A stretch of DNA of 64,000 nt from Pseudomonas crudilactis (lineage in GTDB: Bacteria; Pseudomonadota; Gammaproteobacteria; Pseudomonadales; Pseudomonadaceae): assembly GCF_013433315.1 (NCBI RefSeq), contig NZ_WXVV01000016.1, positions 102,170 through 166,169 of the forward strand, given 5' to 3'. Position numbers and translations under genes: made by a program. Under the pieces are notes generated by a model. The model did no database searches. It saw nothing but the letters and a program-made list of their open reading frames with translations, and was not told where the DNA came from. Of this stretch, positions 35,684 through 44,615 are shown piece after piece (position 1 is the first letter of the stretch; every line of letters begins with the position of its first letter).

Positions 35684-37965
35684 CCCCCGAGCAAATGCGC
35701 GACGCCTCGCTGCTGGAGTTGTTCAGCCTCGAAGCCGAAGCGCAGACCCAAGTACTCAGCGCCGGGTTGCTGGCACTCGAGCGCAACCCGACTCAGGCCG
35801 ATCAACTGGAATCGTGCATGCGCGCGGCGCACTCGCTCAAAGGCGCGGCACGAATTGTCGGCATCGACAGCGGCGTCAGCGTCGCCCATGTCATGGAAGA
35901 TTGTCTGGTCAGCGCGCAAGAAGGGCGCTTGTTACTGCGCCCCGAACATATCGATGCGTTGTTGCAGGGCACCGATTTGCTGATGCGCGTTGCGACGCCA
36001 GCGAATGCTCCGCAACCGGCTGACATCGAAGCGTATGTGGCGTTGATGGCGCAGTTGCTGGATCCATCGTCCTCGCCCGTTGTCGCAACGCCAGTCATGG
36101 CCGAATTGCAACTGGAAGCTCCGCGAGTTGAGCCGACACCGCCAGCGCCCGTTATCGACGTTCCGACTGAGATGCCAGAGCCAGCGCCACGCAACAACAA
36201 ACGCACCACCGAAGGTGGCGAACGCGTCTTGCGCGTTACCGCCGAACGCCTGAACAGTCTGCTCGATCTGTCGAGTAAATCGCTGGTGGAAACCCAGCGG
36301 CTTAAGCCGCACCTGGCGACCATGCAGCGTCTCAAGCGCATGCAGAACAACGGTCTGCGTGCGCTGGAAAACCTCAACGTCCACCTCAAGGAGCACGCGC
36401 TGAGCCTTGAAGCGCTGGAAGCCTTGGAGGACGCGCGCCGTTTGCTCGCCGAATCCCAGCAACTGCTGAGTGAGAAAAACGCCGAACTCGACGAATTCGC
36501 CTGGCAGGCCAGCCAGCGCGCGCAAGTGCTCTACGACACCGCGCTGGCCTGCCGCATGCGGCCCTTCGCCGATGTGCTGACCGGTCAAGTGCGCATGGTG
36601 CGGGATCTGGGTCGCAGCCTTGGCAAACAGGTACGCCTGGAGATCGAAGGCGAAAAAACCCAGGTCGACCGCGACGTGCTGGAGAAACTCGAAGCACCGC
36701 TGACGCATTTGCTGCGCAACGCTGTCGATCACGGCATCGAAACCCCTGAGCAGCGTCTGCTTAAAGGCAAATCAGAAGAGGGCCTGATCCGCCTGCGCGC
36801 CTCGCATCAGGCCGGTCTGCTGGTGCTGGAACTGAGCGATGACGGCAATGGCGTCGACCTGGAGAAGGTCCGCCGCAGCATCGTCGAGCGGCAGTTATCA
36901 CCAGCCGAAACCGCAGCGCAGCTAAGCGAAGAAGAACTGCTGACCTTCCTCTTTCTGCCCGGTTTCAGCTTGCGCGACACGGTCACCGAAGTGTCCGGGC
37001 GGGGCGTTGGCCTCGATGCCGTCCAACACATGGTTCGTCAGTTGCGCGGTGCGGTGGTGCTGGAGCAGACGGCGGGCGAGGGCAGTCGCTTCCATCTGGA
37101 AGTGCCGCTGACCTTGTCGGTGGTGCGCAGCCTGGTCGTCGAAGTCGGCGAAGAGGCGTATGCCTTCCCGCTGGCGCACATCGAGCGCATGTGTGATCTG
37201 GCGCCGGAAGACATCGTGCAAGTCGAGGGCCGTCAGCATTTCTGGCACGAAGGCCAGCATGTCGGGCTGGTTGCGGCCAGTCAGTTGCTCAACCGCCCGG
37301 CCAGCCAGAACAGCGGCGAAACCCTTAAAGTCGTGGTTATTCGCGAGCGCGATACGATTTATGGCGTCGCCGTGGAGCGTTTCATTGGCGAGCGCACGCT
37401 GGTGGTCTTGCCACTCGACGAACGTCTGGGCAAAGTGCAGGACATCTCTGCCGGCGCTTTGCTTGACGACGGCTCGGTGGTGTTGATCGTCGATGTCGAA
37501 GACATGCTGCGTTCGGTGGACAAACTGCTCAATACCGGGCGCCTTGAGCGCATCGCCCGTCATGGCAATCAGGCCGCCGAGGCGGCGCGAAAGCGGGTGC
37601 TGGTGGTCGACGATTCGCTGACCGTGCGCGAGCTGCAACGCAAACTGCTGCTCAATCGCGGCTACGACGTCGCGGTGGCGGTGGACGGCATGGACGGTTG
37701 GAACGCGCTGCGTTCGGAGGACTTCGATTTGCTGATCACCGACATCGACATGCCGCGCATGGACGGCATCGAACTGGTCACATTGCTGCGCCGCGATAAC
37801 CGTCTGCAATCGCTGCCGGTGATGGTCGTGTCGTACAAGGATCGGGAAGAGGATCGTCGCCGTGGCCTCGATGCCGGCGCCGACTATTATTTAGCCAAAG
37901 CCAGTTTTCATGACGACGCCCTGCTCGACGCAGTGGTCGAGCTTATCGGAGGAGCGCGGGCATGA
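35680..37965 (+). CDS. wspE: Hybrid CheA-type histidine kinase-receiver WspE
   Basis: WspE phosphorylates WspR and WspF. The 761-residue protein has an N-terminal Hpt domain with H51 in RAAHSLKGAARIVG, a Pro/Ala-rich linker (about 130-180), the dimerisation helices, and the HATPase domain (LTHLLRNAVDHGIETPEQR, LELSDDGNGVD, GRGVGLDAVQHMV). A CheW-like regulatory domain (about 480-610) and a C-terminal receiver (VLVVDDSLTVRE, LLITDIDMPRMDG, DYYLAKASF) follow. All phosphotransfer residues appear intact. Confidence 0.94.
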   Translation: MTPEQMRDASLLELFSLEAEAQTQVLSAGLLALERNPTQADQLESCMRAAHSLKGAARIVGIDSGVSVAHVMEDCLVSAQEGRLLLRPEHIDALLQGTDLLMRVATPANAPQPADIEAYVALMAQLLDPSSSPVVATPVMAELQLEAPRVEPTPPAPVIDVPTEMPEPAPRNNKRTTEGGERVLRVTAERLNSLLDLSSKSLVETQRLKPHLATMQRLKRMQNNGLRALENLNVHLKEHALSLEALEALEDARRLLAESQQLLSEKNAELDEFAWQASQRAQVLYDTALACRMRPFADVLTGQVRMVRDLGRSLGKQVRLEIEGEKTQVDRDVLEKLEAPLTHLLRNAVDHGIETPEQRLLKGKSEEGLIRLRASHQAGLLVLELSDDGNGVDLEKVRRSIVERQLSPAETAAQLSEEELLTFLFLPGFSLRDTVTEVSGRGVGLDAVQHMVRQLRGAVVLEQTAGEGSRFHLEVPLTLSVVRSLVVEVGEEAYAFPLAHIERMCDLAPEDIVQVEGRQHFWHEGQHVGLVAASQLLNRPASQNSGETLKVVVIRERDTIYGVAVERFIGERTLVVLPLDERLGKVQDISAGALLDDGSVVLIVDVEDMLRSVDKLLNTGRLERIARHGNQAAEAARKRVLVVDDSLTVRELQRKLLLNRGYDVAVAVDGMDGWNALRSEDFDLLITDIDMPRMDGIELVTLLRRDNRLQSLPVMVVSYKDREEDRRRGLDAGADYYLAKASFHDDALLDAVVELIGGARA

Positions 37966-38972
37966 AGATCGCAATCGTCAACGACATGCCCATGGCGGTA
38001 GAGGCGCTGCGCCGGGCGCTGGCCTTCGAGCCGGCGCATCAGGTGGTCTGGGTCGCCCGCAACGGTGCCGAGGCGGTGCAACTGTGCGCCGAAAACACCC
38101 CGGACCTGATCCTGATGGATCTGATCATGCCGGTGATGGATGGCGTCGAAGCGACTCGGCGGATCATGGCTGAAACCCCATGCGCGATCGTCATCGTCAC
38201 CGTCGACCGTCAGCAAAACGTGCACCGGGTCTTCGAGGCCATGGGCCACGGCGCGCTGGACGTGGTCGATACCCCGGCCCTCGGCGTCGGTGATGCTCGG
38301 GAAGCGGCAGCGCCGTTGTTGCGCAAAATCCTGAACATCGGCTGGCTGATCGGCGAGAAACCGCAACGCTCACGCCCGGTACCGACTGCCCAGCGCAGCT
38401 CCGCTTCGTGCCAGCGATTGGTGGCGATCGGCTCATCGGCAGGTGGGCCGGCGGCGCTGGAGGTGTTGCTCAAAGGCTTGCCGAAAGATTTCTCGGCGGC
38501 GATTGTGCTGGTGCAGCACGTCGATCAGGTATTCGCCGCTGGCATGGCAGAGTGGCTGGCCAGCGCCAGCGGCCTCGATGTACGACTCGCCCGCGAAGGC
38601 GAACCGCCACAGGCCGGCGCGGTGCTGCTGGCCGGCACCAATCACCATATTCGCTTATTGAAAAACGGCACGCTGGCCTACACCGCCGAGCCGGTCAACG
38701 AGATCTATCGACCCTCGATCGATGTGTTTTTCGAGAGTGTCGCCAGCTATTGGAATGGCGACGCCGTCGGGGTTTTATTGACCGGGATGGGGCGCGACGG
38801 CGCGCAAGGGCTTAAGCTCATGCGCCAACAGGGTTACCTGACCATCGCGCAGGATCAGCAAAGCAGTGCGGTGTACGGCATGCCCAAGGCCGCTGCGGCC
38901 ATTGATGCCGCCGTAGAAATACGTCCGCTGGAAAGAATAGCGCCACGATTGCAGGAGATTTTCCCCAGATGA
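37962..38972 (+). CDS. wspF: CheB-type methylesterase WspF
   Basis: WspF demethylates WspA and so dampens the pathway; its loss gives wrinkly colonies in P. fluorescens and P. aeruginosa. The 336-residue protein has a receiver (D53 in LILMDLIMPVMDG) and a methylesterase domain with the catalytic Ser (IGSSAGGPAALE), His (VLVQHVDQVF) and Asp (LLTGMGRDGAQG). The reading frame is full length, so the pathway should be under normal negative control. Confidence 0.94.
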   Translation: MKIAIVNDMPMAVEALRRALAFEPAHQVVWVARNGAEAVQLCAENTPDLILMDLIMPVMDGVEATRRIMAETPCAIVIVTVDRQQNVHRVFEAMGHGALDVVDTPALGVGDAREAAAPLLRKILNIGWLIGEKPQRSRPVPTAQRSSASCQRLVAIGSSAGGPAALEVLLKGLPKDFSAAIVLVQHVDQVFAAGMAEWLASASGLDVRLAREGEPPQAGAVLLAGTNHHIRLLKNGTLAYTAEPVNEIYRPSIDVFFESVASYWNGDAVGVLLTGMGRDGAQGLKLMRQQGYLTIAQDQQSSAVYGMPKAAAAIDAAVEIRPLERIAPRLQEIFPR

Positions 38973-39020
38973 TCAGGTCAATCCGCAATCCTGGCCCCCG
39001 CAGTACTCAGGTGACCGCCC

Positions 39021-40022
39021 ATGAATGACTTACAGATCGACGACATTAAAACCGACGAAAACGCCGCCATGGTGTTGTTGGTGGATGATCAGGCGATGAT
39101 CGGCGAAGCCGTGCGCCGTGGGCTGTCGAATCAGGAAAACATCGACTTCCACTTCTGTTCCGACCCGCAGCAGGCCATTGCCCAGGCGGTGCGGATCAAA
39201 CCGACGGTGATCCTGCAGGACCTGGTGATGCCCGGCCTCGATGGCCTGAGCCTGGTGCGCGAATACCGCAATCACCCGGCGACCAAGGACATTCCGATCA
39301 TCGTCCTGTCGACCAAGGAAGACCCGCTGATCAAGAGCGCGGCGTTCTCCGCTGGGGCCAACGACTATCTGGTGAAACTGCCGGACACCATCGAACTGGT
39401 GGCGCGCATCCGCTATCACTCGCGCTCCTACATGACTTTGTTGCAACGCGATGCCGCGTACCGCGCGCTACGGGTCAGCCAGCAGCAACTGCTCGACACC
39501 AATCTGGTGTTGCAACGCTTGATGAACTCCGATGGTCTGACCGGACTGTCCAACCGCCGCCACTTCGACGAGTACCTGGAACTGGAGTGGCGCCGCTCGC
39601 AGCGTGACCAGAGCCAGTTGTCGTTGCTGATGATCGACGTTGATTACTTCAAGTCCTACAACGACAGCTTTGGCCACGTTGAAGGGGATGAGGCGTTGCG
39701 CAAGGTCGCCACGGCGATTCGTGATGCCAGCGCGCGACCGTCGGACCTGCCGGCGCGTTATGGCGGTGAGGAGTTTGTGCTGGTGCTGCCGAACACCTCG
39801 CCGGGCGGCGCGCGACTGGTCGCGGAAAAGCTGCGGCAGACTGTGGTTTCGCTGAAGATTCCGCACAACACTCCGGCGGAAGGGGCGAGTCTTACGATCA
39901 GTATTGGTCTGGCGACGATGGTGCCGCAGGCGGGCAGTGATTGCCGGTTGCTGATTTCGGCGGCGGACCGGGGCCTGTACCTGGCCAAGAACAACGGGCG
40001 TAATCAGGTCGGGATCGAGTAA
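39021..40022 (+). CDS. wspR: Response regulator-diguanylate cyclase WspR
   Basis: WspR makes cyclic di-GMP when phosphorylated by WspE, promoting biofilm exopolysaccharide. The 333-residue protein has a receiver (acid pair VDD 21-23, D67, K119 in DYLVKLP), a coiled-coil linker (about 138-168) and a GGDEF domain. The active site is RYGGEEF (248-252) and the product-inhibition site is R239-P-S-D242, five residues upstream. All catalytic features are present. AGGTGA lies upstream, 48 bases after wspF. Confidence 0.94.
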   Translation: MNDLQIDDIKTDENAAMVLLVDDQAMIGEAVRRGLSNQENIDFHFCSDPQQAIAQAVRIKPTVILQDLVMPGLDGLSLVREYRNHPATKDIPIIVLSTKEDPLIKSAAFSAGANDYLVKLPDTIELVARIRYHSRSYMTLLQRDAAYRALRVSQQQLLDTNLVLQRLMNSDGLTGLSNRRHFDEYLELEWRRSQRDQSQLSLLMIDVDYFKSYNDSFGHVEGDEALRKVATAIRDASARPSDLPARYGGEEFVLVLPNTSPGGARLVAEKLRQTVVSLKIPHNTPAEGASLTISIGLATMVPQAGSDCRLLISAADRGLYLAKNNGRNQVGIE

Positions 40023-40023
40023 C

Positions 40024-40236
40024 GCCCTTTCCCTCACCCCAGCCCTCTCCCAGAGGGAGAGGGGGCCGACCGAGGTGTCTGGCGCTGTACATCGACCTGA
40101 TCGACCGAGTCGATTATGGATCTGCAAGCTTGGCATTTCCGGATTCAGCCAAGCCCTTTCACGTCGGCGTACCTCTCAAATATCCCCCAATCGGTCCCCT
40201 CTACCTCTGGGAGAGGGCTAGGGTGAGGGCAAAGGC
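40024..40236. repeat. CCCTCACCCCAGCCCTCTCCC-type dispersed repeat pair
   Basis: A copy at 40029-40064 (CCTCACCCCAGCCCTCTCCC then GGGAGAGGG) and an inverted copy at 40196-40231 (CTCTGGGAGAGGGCTAGGG) bracket about 130 bases without coding character. Together they fill the spacer between wspR and prfB. Confidence 0.75.
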
Positions 40237-40333
40237 TTTAATGATCCCCACACCCGCCAGACGGGCTGCCGTCACAGCCTGATTACGTTATACTCGCCGG
40301 CTTTCAAAAGTTCGCCAACGAGTGCTGCCCGTC

Positions 40334-41429
40334 ATGGAAATCAACCCGATCCTGAACACCATCAAGGACCTGTCCGAGCGCTCCGAAACTATTCGGGGGT
40401 ATCTTTGACTACGATCAAAAGCATGAGCGTCTGACCGAAGTCAATCGCGAGCTTGAAGATCCGAGTGTCTGGAACAAACCTGAATACGCCCAGGAACTGG
40501 GCCGCGAGCGCGCCGCGCTGGCACAGATCGTCGATACTCTCGACGAACTGAACGGCGGTTTGGCCGATTGCCGCGACCTGCTGGACATGGCCGTCGAAGA
40601 AAACGACGAAGGCGCAGTGGGCGATGTCGTCGCCGAGCTGGCCCGTCTCGAGGAAAATCTGGCCAAGCTGGAATTCCGTCGCATGTTCAGCCATGAAATG
40701 GACCCGAACAACGCCTACCTGGACATCCAGGCCGGCTCCGGCGGCACCGAAGCCCAGGACTGGGCCAACATCCTCCTGCGCATGTACCTGCGCTGGGCGG
40801 ATAAACGCGGTTTCGACGCGACCATCATGGAACTGTCGGCTGGTGAAGTCGCCGGTATCAAAGGCGCGACCGTGCACATCAAGGGCGAATACGCCTTTGG
40901 CTGGCTGCGTACCGAGATCGGCGTGCACCGTCTGGTGCGCAAGAGCCCGTTCGACTCCGGCAACCGTCGCCACACTTCGTTCTCCGCGGTTTTCGTCTCG
41001 CCAGAGATCGACGACAAGGTGGAAATCGAAATCAACCCGGCAGACCTGCGGATCGACACCTATCGTTCCTCCGGTGCCGGTGGTCAGCACGTAAACACCA
41101 CCGACTCGGCCGTACGTATCACTCACGTACCGACCAACACCGTGGTCAGCTGCCAGAACGAACGTTCCCAGCACGCCAACAAGGACACCGCCATGAAAAT
41201 GCTGCGGGCCAAGTTGTACGAGCAGGAAATGCAGAAACGCAACGCCGCGTCGCAAGCGCTGGAAGACACCAAGTCCGACATCGGCTGGGGTCACCAGATT
41301 CGCTCGTACGTGCTCGATGCGTCGCGGATCAAGGATCTGCGCACCAACATCGAACGCAGCGACTGCGACAAGGTACTCGACGGTGATATCGACGAATACC
41401 TGGAAGCCAGCCTGAAATCCGGGCTGTAA
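40334..41429 (+). CDS. prfB: Peptide chain release factor 2, programmed +1 frameshift
   Basis: RF2 reads UAA and UGA stop codons. The first 24 codons run from ATG 40334 to CTT 40403-40405, where in-frame TGA (40406-40408) follows. Translation resumes at GAC 40407 in the +1 frame to TAA 41427, giving 364 residues. The slip site CTT-TGA-C is preceded by GGGGGTATC, whose G run acts as the internal Shine-Dalgarno stimulator, exactly as in E. coli. The tripeptide anticodon SPF (VRKSPFDSG) and the GGQ hydrolysis motif (GAGGQHVN) are present. Confidence 0.96.
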
Positions 41430-41466
41430 AAGACGCAATACAGCATCGGCTGATTCAGCACGATCC

Positions 41467-41496
41467 CTGTAGGAGCCAGCCCTGCTGGCGATCCCC
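41467..41496. repeat. Degenerate REP-like hairpin
   Basis: TGTAGGAGCCAGCCCTGCTGGCGATC is a diverged relative of the GTAGGAGTGAGCCTGCTCGCGAT repeat, in the prfB-lysS spacer. Confidence 0.5.
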
Positions 41497-41543
41497 GGGC
41501 CGCAAGGTCAGGGGGCAACGAACCTGATGGAATATCTAAAGAC

Positions 41544-43046
41544 ATGAGCGACCAACAACTCGACCCGCAAGCCCTGCAACAGGAAGAAAACTCCCTGATC
41601 GCCCTGCGCAAGGAAAAGCTGGCTGCCGAGCGCGCCAAGGGCAACGCCTTCCCGAATGACTTCCGCCGCGAAAACTACTGCGAAGATCTGCAGAAGAAAT
41701 ACGCGGACAAGACCAAGGAAGAGCTGGCAGAGGCTGCAATCCCGGTCAAGGTTGCCGGTCGCATCATGCTCAACCGTGGCTCGTTCATGGTGATTCAGGA
41801 CATGACCGGTCGCATCCAGGTCTACGTCAACCGTAAAACCTTGTCGGAAGACACCCTGGCCGCGGTAAAAACCTGGGACATGGGCGACATCATTGCCGCC
41901 GAAGGCACTCTGGCGCGTTCCGGCAAGGGCGACCTGTACGTTGAAATGACCAGCGTGCGTCTGCTGACCAAATCGCTGCGTCCGCTGCCGGACAAGCATC
42001 ACGGCCTGACCGACACCGAACAGCGCTACCGTCAGCGCTACGTTGACCTGATCGTCAACGAAGAAGTGCGTCAGACCTTCCGCGTGCGTTCGCAAGTGAT
42101 CGCGCACATCCGCAGCTTCCTGATGAAGCGCGACTTCCTCGAAGTCGAAACGCCGATGCTGCAGACCATTCCGGGCGGCGCTGCTGCCAAGCCGTTCGAA
42201 ACCCACCACAACGCGCTGGACATGGAAATGTTCCTGCGCATCGCCCCTGAGCTGTACCTCAAGCGTCTGGTGGTTGGTGGCTTTGAAAAGGTTTTCGAGA
42301 TCAACCGCAACTTCCGAAACGAAGGCGTTTCGACTCGTCACAACCCTGAATTCACCATGTTGGAGTTCTACCAGGCTTACGCCGACTACGAAGACAACAT
42401 GGACCTGACCGAAGAACTGTTCCGTGAACTGGCGCAGCTGGTGCTGGGCAGCACCGACGTGCCGTACGGCGACAAGGTGTTCCACTTCGGCGAGCCGTTC
42501 GTGCGCCTGTCGGTGTTCGACTCGATCCTCAAGTACAACCCTGAGCTGACCGCCGATGATCTGAACGACATCGACAAGGCTCGCGCCATCGCCAAGAAGG
42601 CCGGCGCCAAGGTGCTGGGCTTCGAAGGTCTGGGCAAGCTGCAGGTGATGATTTTCGAAGAGCTGGTCGAGCACAAGCTGGAACAGCCGCACTTCATCAC
42701 TCAGTATCCGTTCGAAGTGTCGCCGCTGGCCCGTCGCAACGATGACAACCCGAACGTCACCGACCGTTTCGAGCTGTTCATCGGTGGCCGTGAAATCGCC
42801 AACGCCTACTCCGAGTTGAACGACGCGGAAGACCAGGCCGAGCGCTTCATGGCGCAGGTGGCCGACAAGGACGCTGGCGACGACGAAGCCATGCACTACG
42901 ACGCCGACTTCGTGCGCGCGCTGGAGTACGGCATGCCGCCAACGGCGGGTGAAGGCATCGGCATCGACCGTCTGGTGATGTTGCTGACCAACTCACCGTC
43001 GATCCGCGATGTGATCCTGTTCCCGCACATGCGACCGCAAGCGTAA
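41544..43046 (+). CDS. lysS: Lysyl-tRNA synthetase, class II
   Basis: LysS charges tRNA-Lys. The 500-residue protein has the N-terminal OB-fold anticodon-binding domain (about 65-175, VAGRIMLNRGSFMVIQDMTG) and the class II catalytic core. Motif 2 is FRNEGVSTRHNPEFTMLEFYQ (about 255-275) and motif 3 is GIGIDRLVMLLTNSPSIRDV near the C terminus. It follows prfB as in most gammaproteobacteria. Confidence 0.96.
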   Translation: MSDQQLDPQALQQEENSLIALRKEKLAAERAKGNAFPNDFRRENYCEDLQKKYADKTKEELAEAAIPVKVAGRIMLNRGSFMVIQDMTGRIQVYVNRKTLSEDTLAAVKTWDMGDIIAAEGTLARSGKGDLYVEMTSVRLLTKSLRPLPDKHHGLTDTEQRYRQRYVDLIVNEEVRQTFRVRSQVIAHIRSFLMKRDFLEVETPMLQTIPGGAAAKPFETHHNALDMEMFLRIAPELYLKRLVVGGFEKVFEINRNFRNEGVSTRHNPEFTMLEFYQAYADYEDNMDLTEELFRELAQLVLGSTDVPYGDKVFHFGEPFVRLSVFDSILKYNPELTADDLNDIDKARAIAKKAGAKVLGFEGLGKLQVMIFEELVEHKLEQPHFITQYPFEVSPLARRNDDNPNVTDRFELFIGGREIANAYSELNDAEDQAERFMAQVADKDAGDDEAMHYDADFVRALEYGMPPTAGEGIGIDRLVMLLTNSPSIRDVILFPHMRPQA

Positions 43047-43058
43047 ACGTTTCAGTTG

Positions 43059-43090
43059 AAAAGCCGCCTAAAACAGGCGGCTTTTTATTG
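43059..43090 (+). terminator. Rho-independent terminator after lysS
   Basis: AAAAGCCGCCT-AAAAC-AGGCGGCTTTTTA is a stem of about 10 bp followed by T residues, 13 bases after the lysS stop. Confidence 0.9.
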
Positions 43091-43148
43091 CCTGTCTGGT
43101 ACAAATGTATCAATTGGTTACTTTTGAAATAGCAGAGGAAGTCCAGTC

Positions 43149-43865
43149 GTGATGGTTGCAATCGCTCAAGAAGGTGCAGCGGGTATCGCCACTGCGGTCG
43201 CTGAAAGTGTTCAGTACCAGGGTCGCAAGGCCAGCCGACAGGGCAGTGAGCAGCGTCGACAGGACATTCTCGACGCCGCGATGAGGATTGTCGTGCGCGA
43301 CGGCGTGCGCGCCGTGCGCCACCGCGCCGTGGCTGCCGAGGCCGGTGTGCCGTTGTCGGCGACCACCTATTACTTCAAGGATATCGACGACCTGCTCACC
43401 GATACCTTCGCTCAATACGTCGAGCGCAGCGCTGCGTACATGGCCAAGTTGTGGATCAACAATGAAGGCCTGTTGCGTGACATGGTCGTCAGTGGCGACG
43501 GCAGTCCGGAGTCGCGCTCGCAACTGGCCGACGATATTGCGCGGCTGATGGCGGACTACGTGCACCGGCAGTTGGTCAACCGTCGTGAGCACTTGATGGC
43601 TGAACAGGCGTTCCGTCAGGAGGCGTTGCTCAACCCGCGTCTGGCGATTCTGGTGCGCTCGCATCAGCAGATTCTGCTGCAGGGCACTTGCCAGTTGTTT
43701 CAGGTATTGGGCTCGCGCGAACCGCAACAGGATGCCAAGGTGTTGACGGCGATTATCGGACGGATGGAATATCAGGGCCTGCTCAACGACGCCGAGCCTT
43801 TGGCCGAAGAGGACATGCTCGGCATTCTGACGCGCTACATGCACCTGGTGCTCGCGTCGGTCTGA
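43149..43865 (+). CDS. TetR-family transcriptional regulator
   Basis: The roughly 238-residue regulator has an unusual 30-residue leader before the TetR helix-turn-helix (RRQDILDAAMRIVVRDGVRAVRHRAVAAEAGVPLSATTYYF pattern, about 36-77). The C-terminal ligand/dimer domain is not specific enough to name a ligand. GTG at 43149 is 9 bases after GAGGAA and overlaps an ATG at 43152; either may be used. It is separated from lysS by a terminator. Confidence 0.85.
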   Translation: MMVAIAQEGAAGIATAVAESVQYQGRKASRQGSEQRRQDILDAAMRIVVRDGVRAVRHRAVAAEAGVPLSATTYYFKDIDDLLTDTFAQYVERSAAYMAKLWINNEGLLRDMVVSGDGSPESRSQLADDIARLMADYVHRQLVNRREHLMAEQAFRQEALLNPRLAILVRSHQQILLQGTCQLFQVLGSREPQQDAKVLTAIIGRMEYQGLLNDAEPLAEEDMLGILTRYMHLVLASV

Positions 43866-43886
43866 TCCTCAGGGGAAACACCGAAC

Positions 43887-43980
43887 CCTGTGGGAGCGAG
43901 CTTGCTCGCGAAGACGGACTGACATTCAACACTAATGTTGGCTGTGCTGACGCTTTCGCGAGCAAGCTCGCTCCCACAGG
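43887..43980. repeat. REP doublet (REPIN)
   Basis: CTGTGGGAGCGAGCTTGCTCGCGAA and its inverted partner lie about 45 bases apart. Confidence 0.85.
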
Positions 43981-44027
43981 TTCGGTGGAGTATTCAAGGG
44001 GCGGCGAATGTTCATAGGGAGTATTGA

Positions 44028-44582
44028 ATGAAAGCCTGGCGTGGCGTGCTGATCGCCTTGTCGTTCCTGCTGCTCGGTGGCTGTCTGGTGACCTTCAAGG
44101 AGCCGCTGGCCGCCAGTGACCCGGCGCCCAAGGGCCTGCTCGGCAAATGGTCGAGCACCAATGCCTGGGGCGATCCGATGAACCTTGAGCTGACGCGATT
44201 GGGCAACGATCGCTATCAGGCCGTTACGTACTTCAAGGCCAAACCCCACGAACGCGAAGCCTATCCCTTCACCGTGTCGCGCCACGGCAACCGCTGGTAT
44301 CTGTCGGCGAAAGTCCCCGCGCAGTACGGTGGCCATTTCACCATCGCCGGTTTCGAACTCACCGACAAACACGAACTGGTGGTCTACAACCTCGATCTCG
44401 AGCAGATCAATCAAGCGATCAAACAGAAAGCCCTCGACGGTCAGGTCTTCCAGACCGACGATGGCGACGGTGTGCAAGTCGACAGTAATCTCGACAAGGT
44501 CTTTGCTTACCTCGACGATCCGGCCAATTCCGATGTTTTCGTCGAAGCTGTGCGCTACCAGCGTCAGGCCCGCGCCAAATAA
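44028..44582 (+). CDS. Hypothetical lipoprotein, 184 aa
   Basis: The protein starts with a lipoprotein signal (MKAWRGVLIALSFLLLGGC, lipobox LLGGC, mature Cys about residue 19). The mature domain of about 165 residues is beta-rich (KGLLGKWSSTNAWGDPMNLELTRL) and matches no function I can name. It precedes the QEGLA-motif gene by 33 bases, so they may be co-transcribed. Confidence 0.8.
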   Translation: MKAWRGVLIALSFLLLGGCLVTFKEPLAASDPAPKGLLGKWSSTNAWGDPMNLELTRLGNDRYQAVTYFKAKPHEREAYPFTVSRHGNRWYLSAKVPAQYGGHFTIAGFELTDKHELVVYNLDLEQINQAIKQKALDGQVFQTDDGDGVQVDSNLDKVFAYLDDPANSDVFVEAVRYQRQARAK

Positions 44583-44615
44583 TTCAGACCGTCAGGTTTT
44601 CTACAGGAGTTTCGG

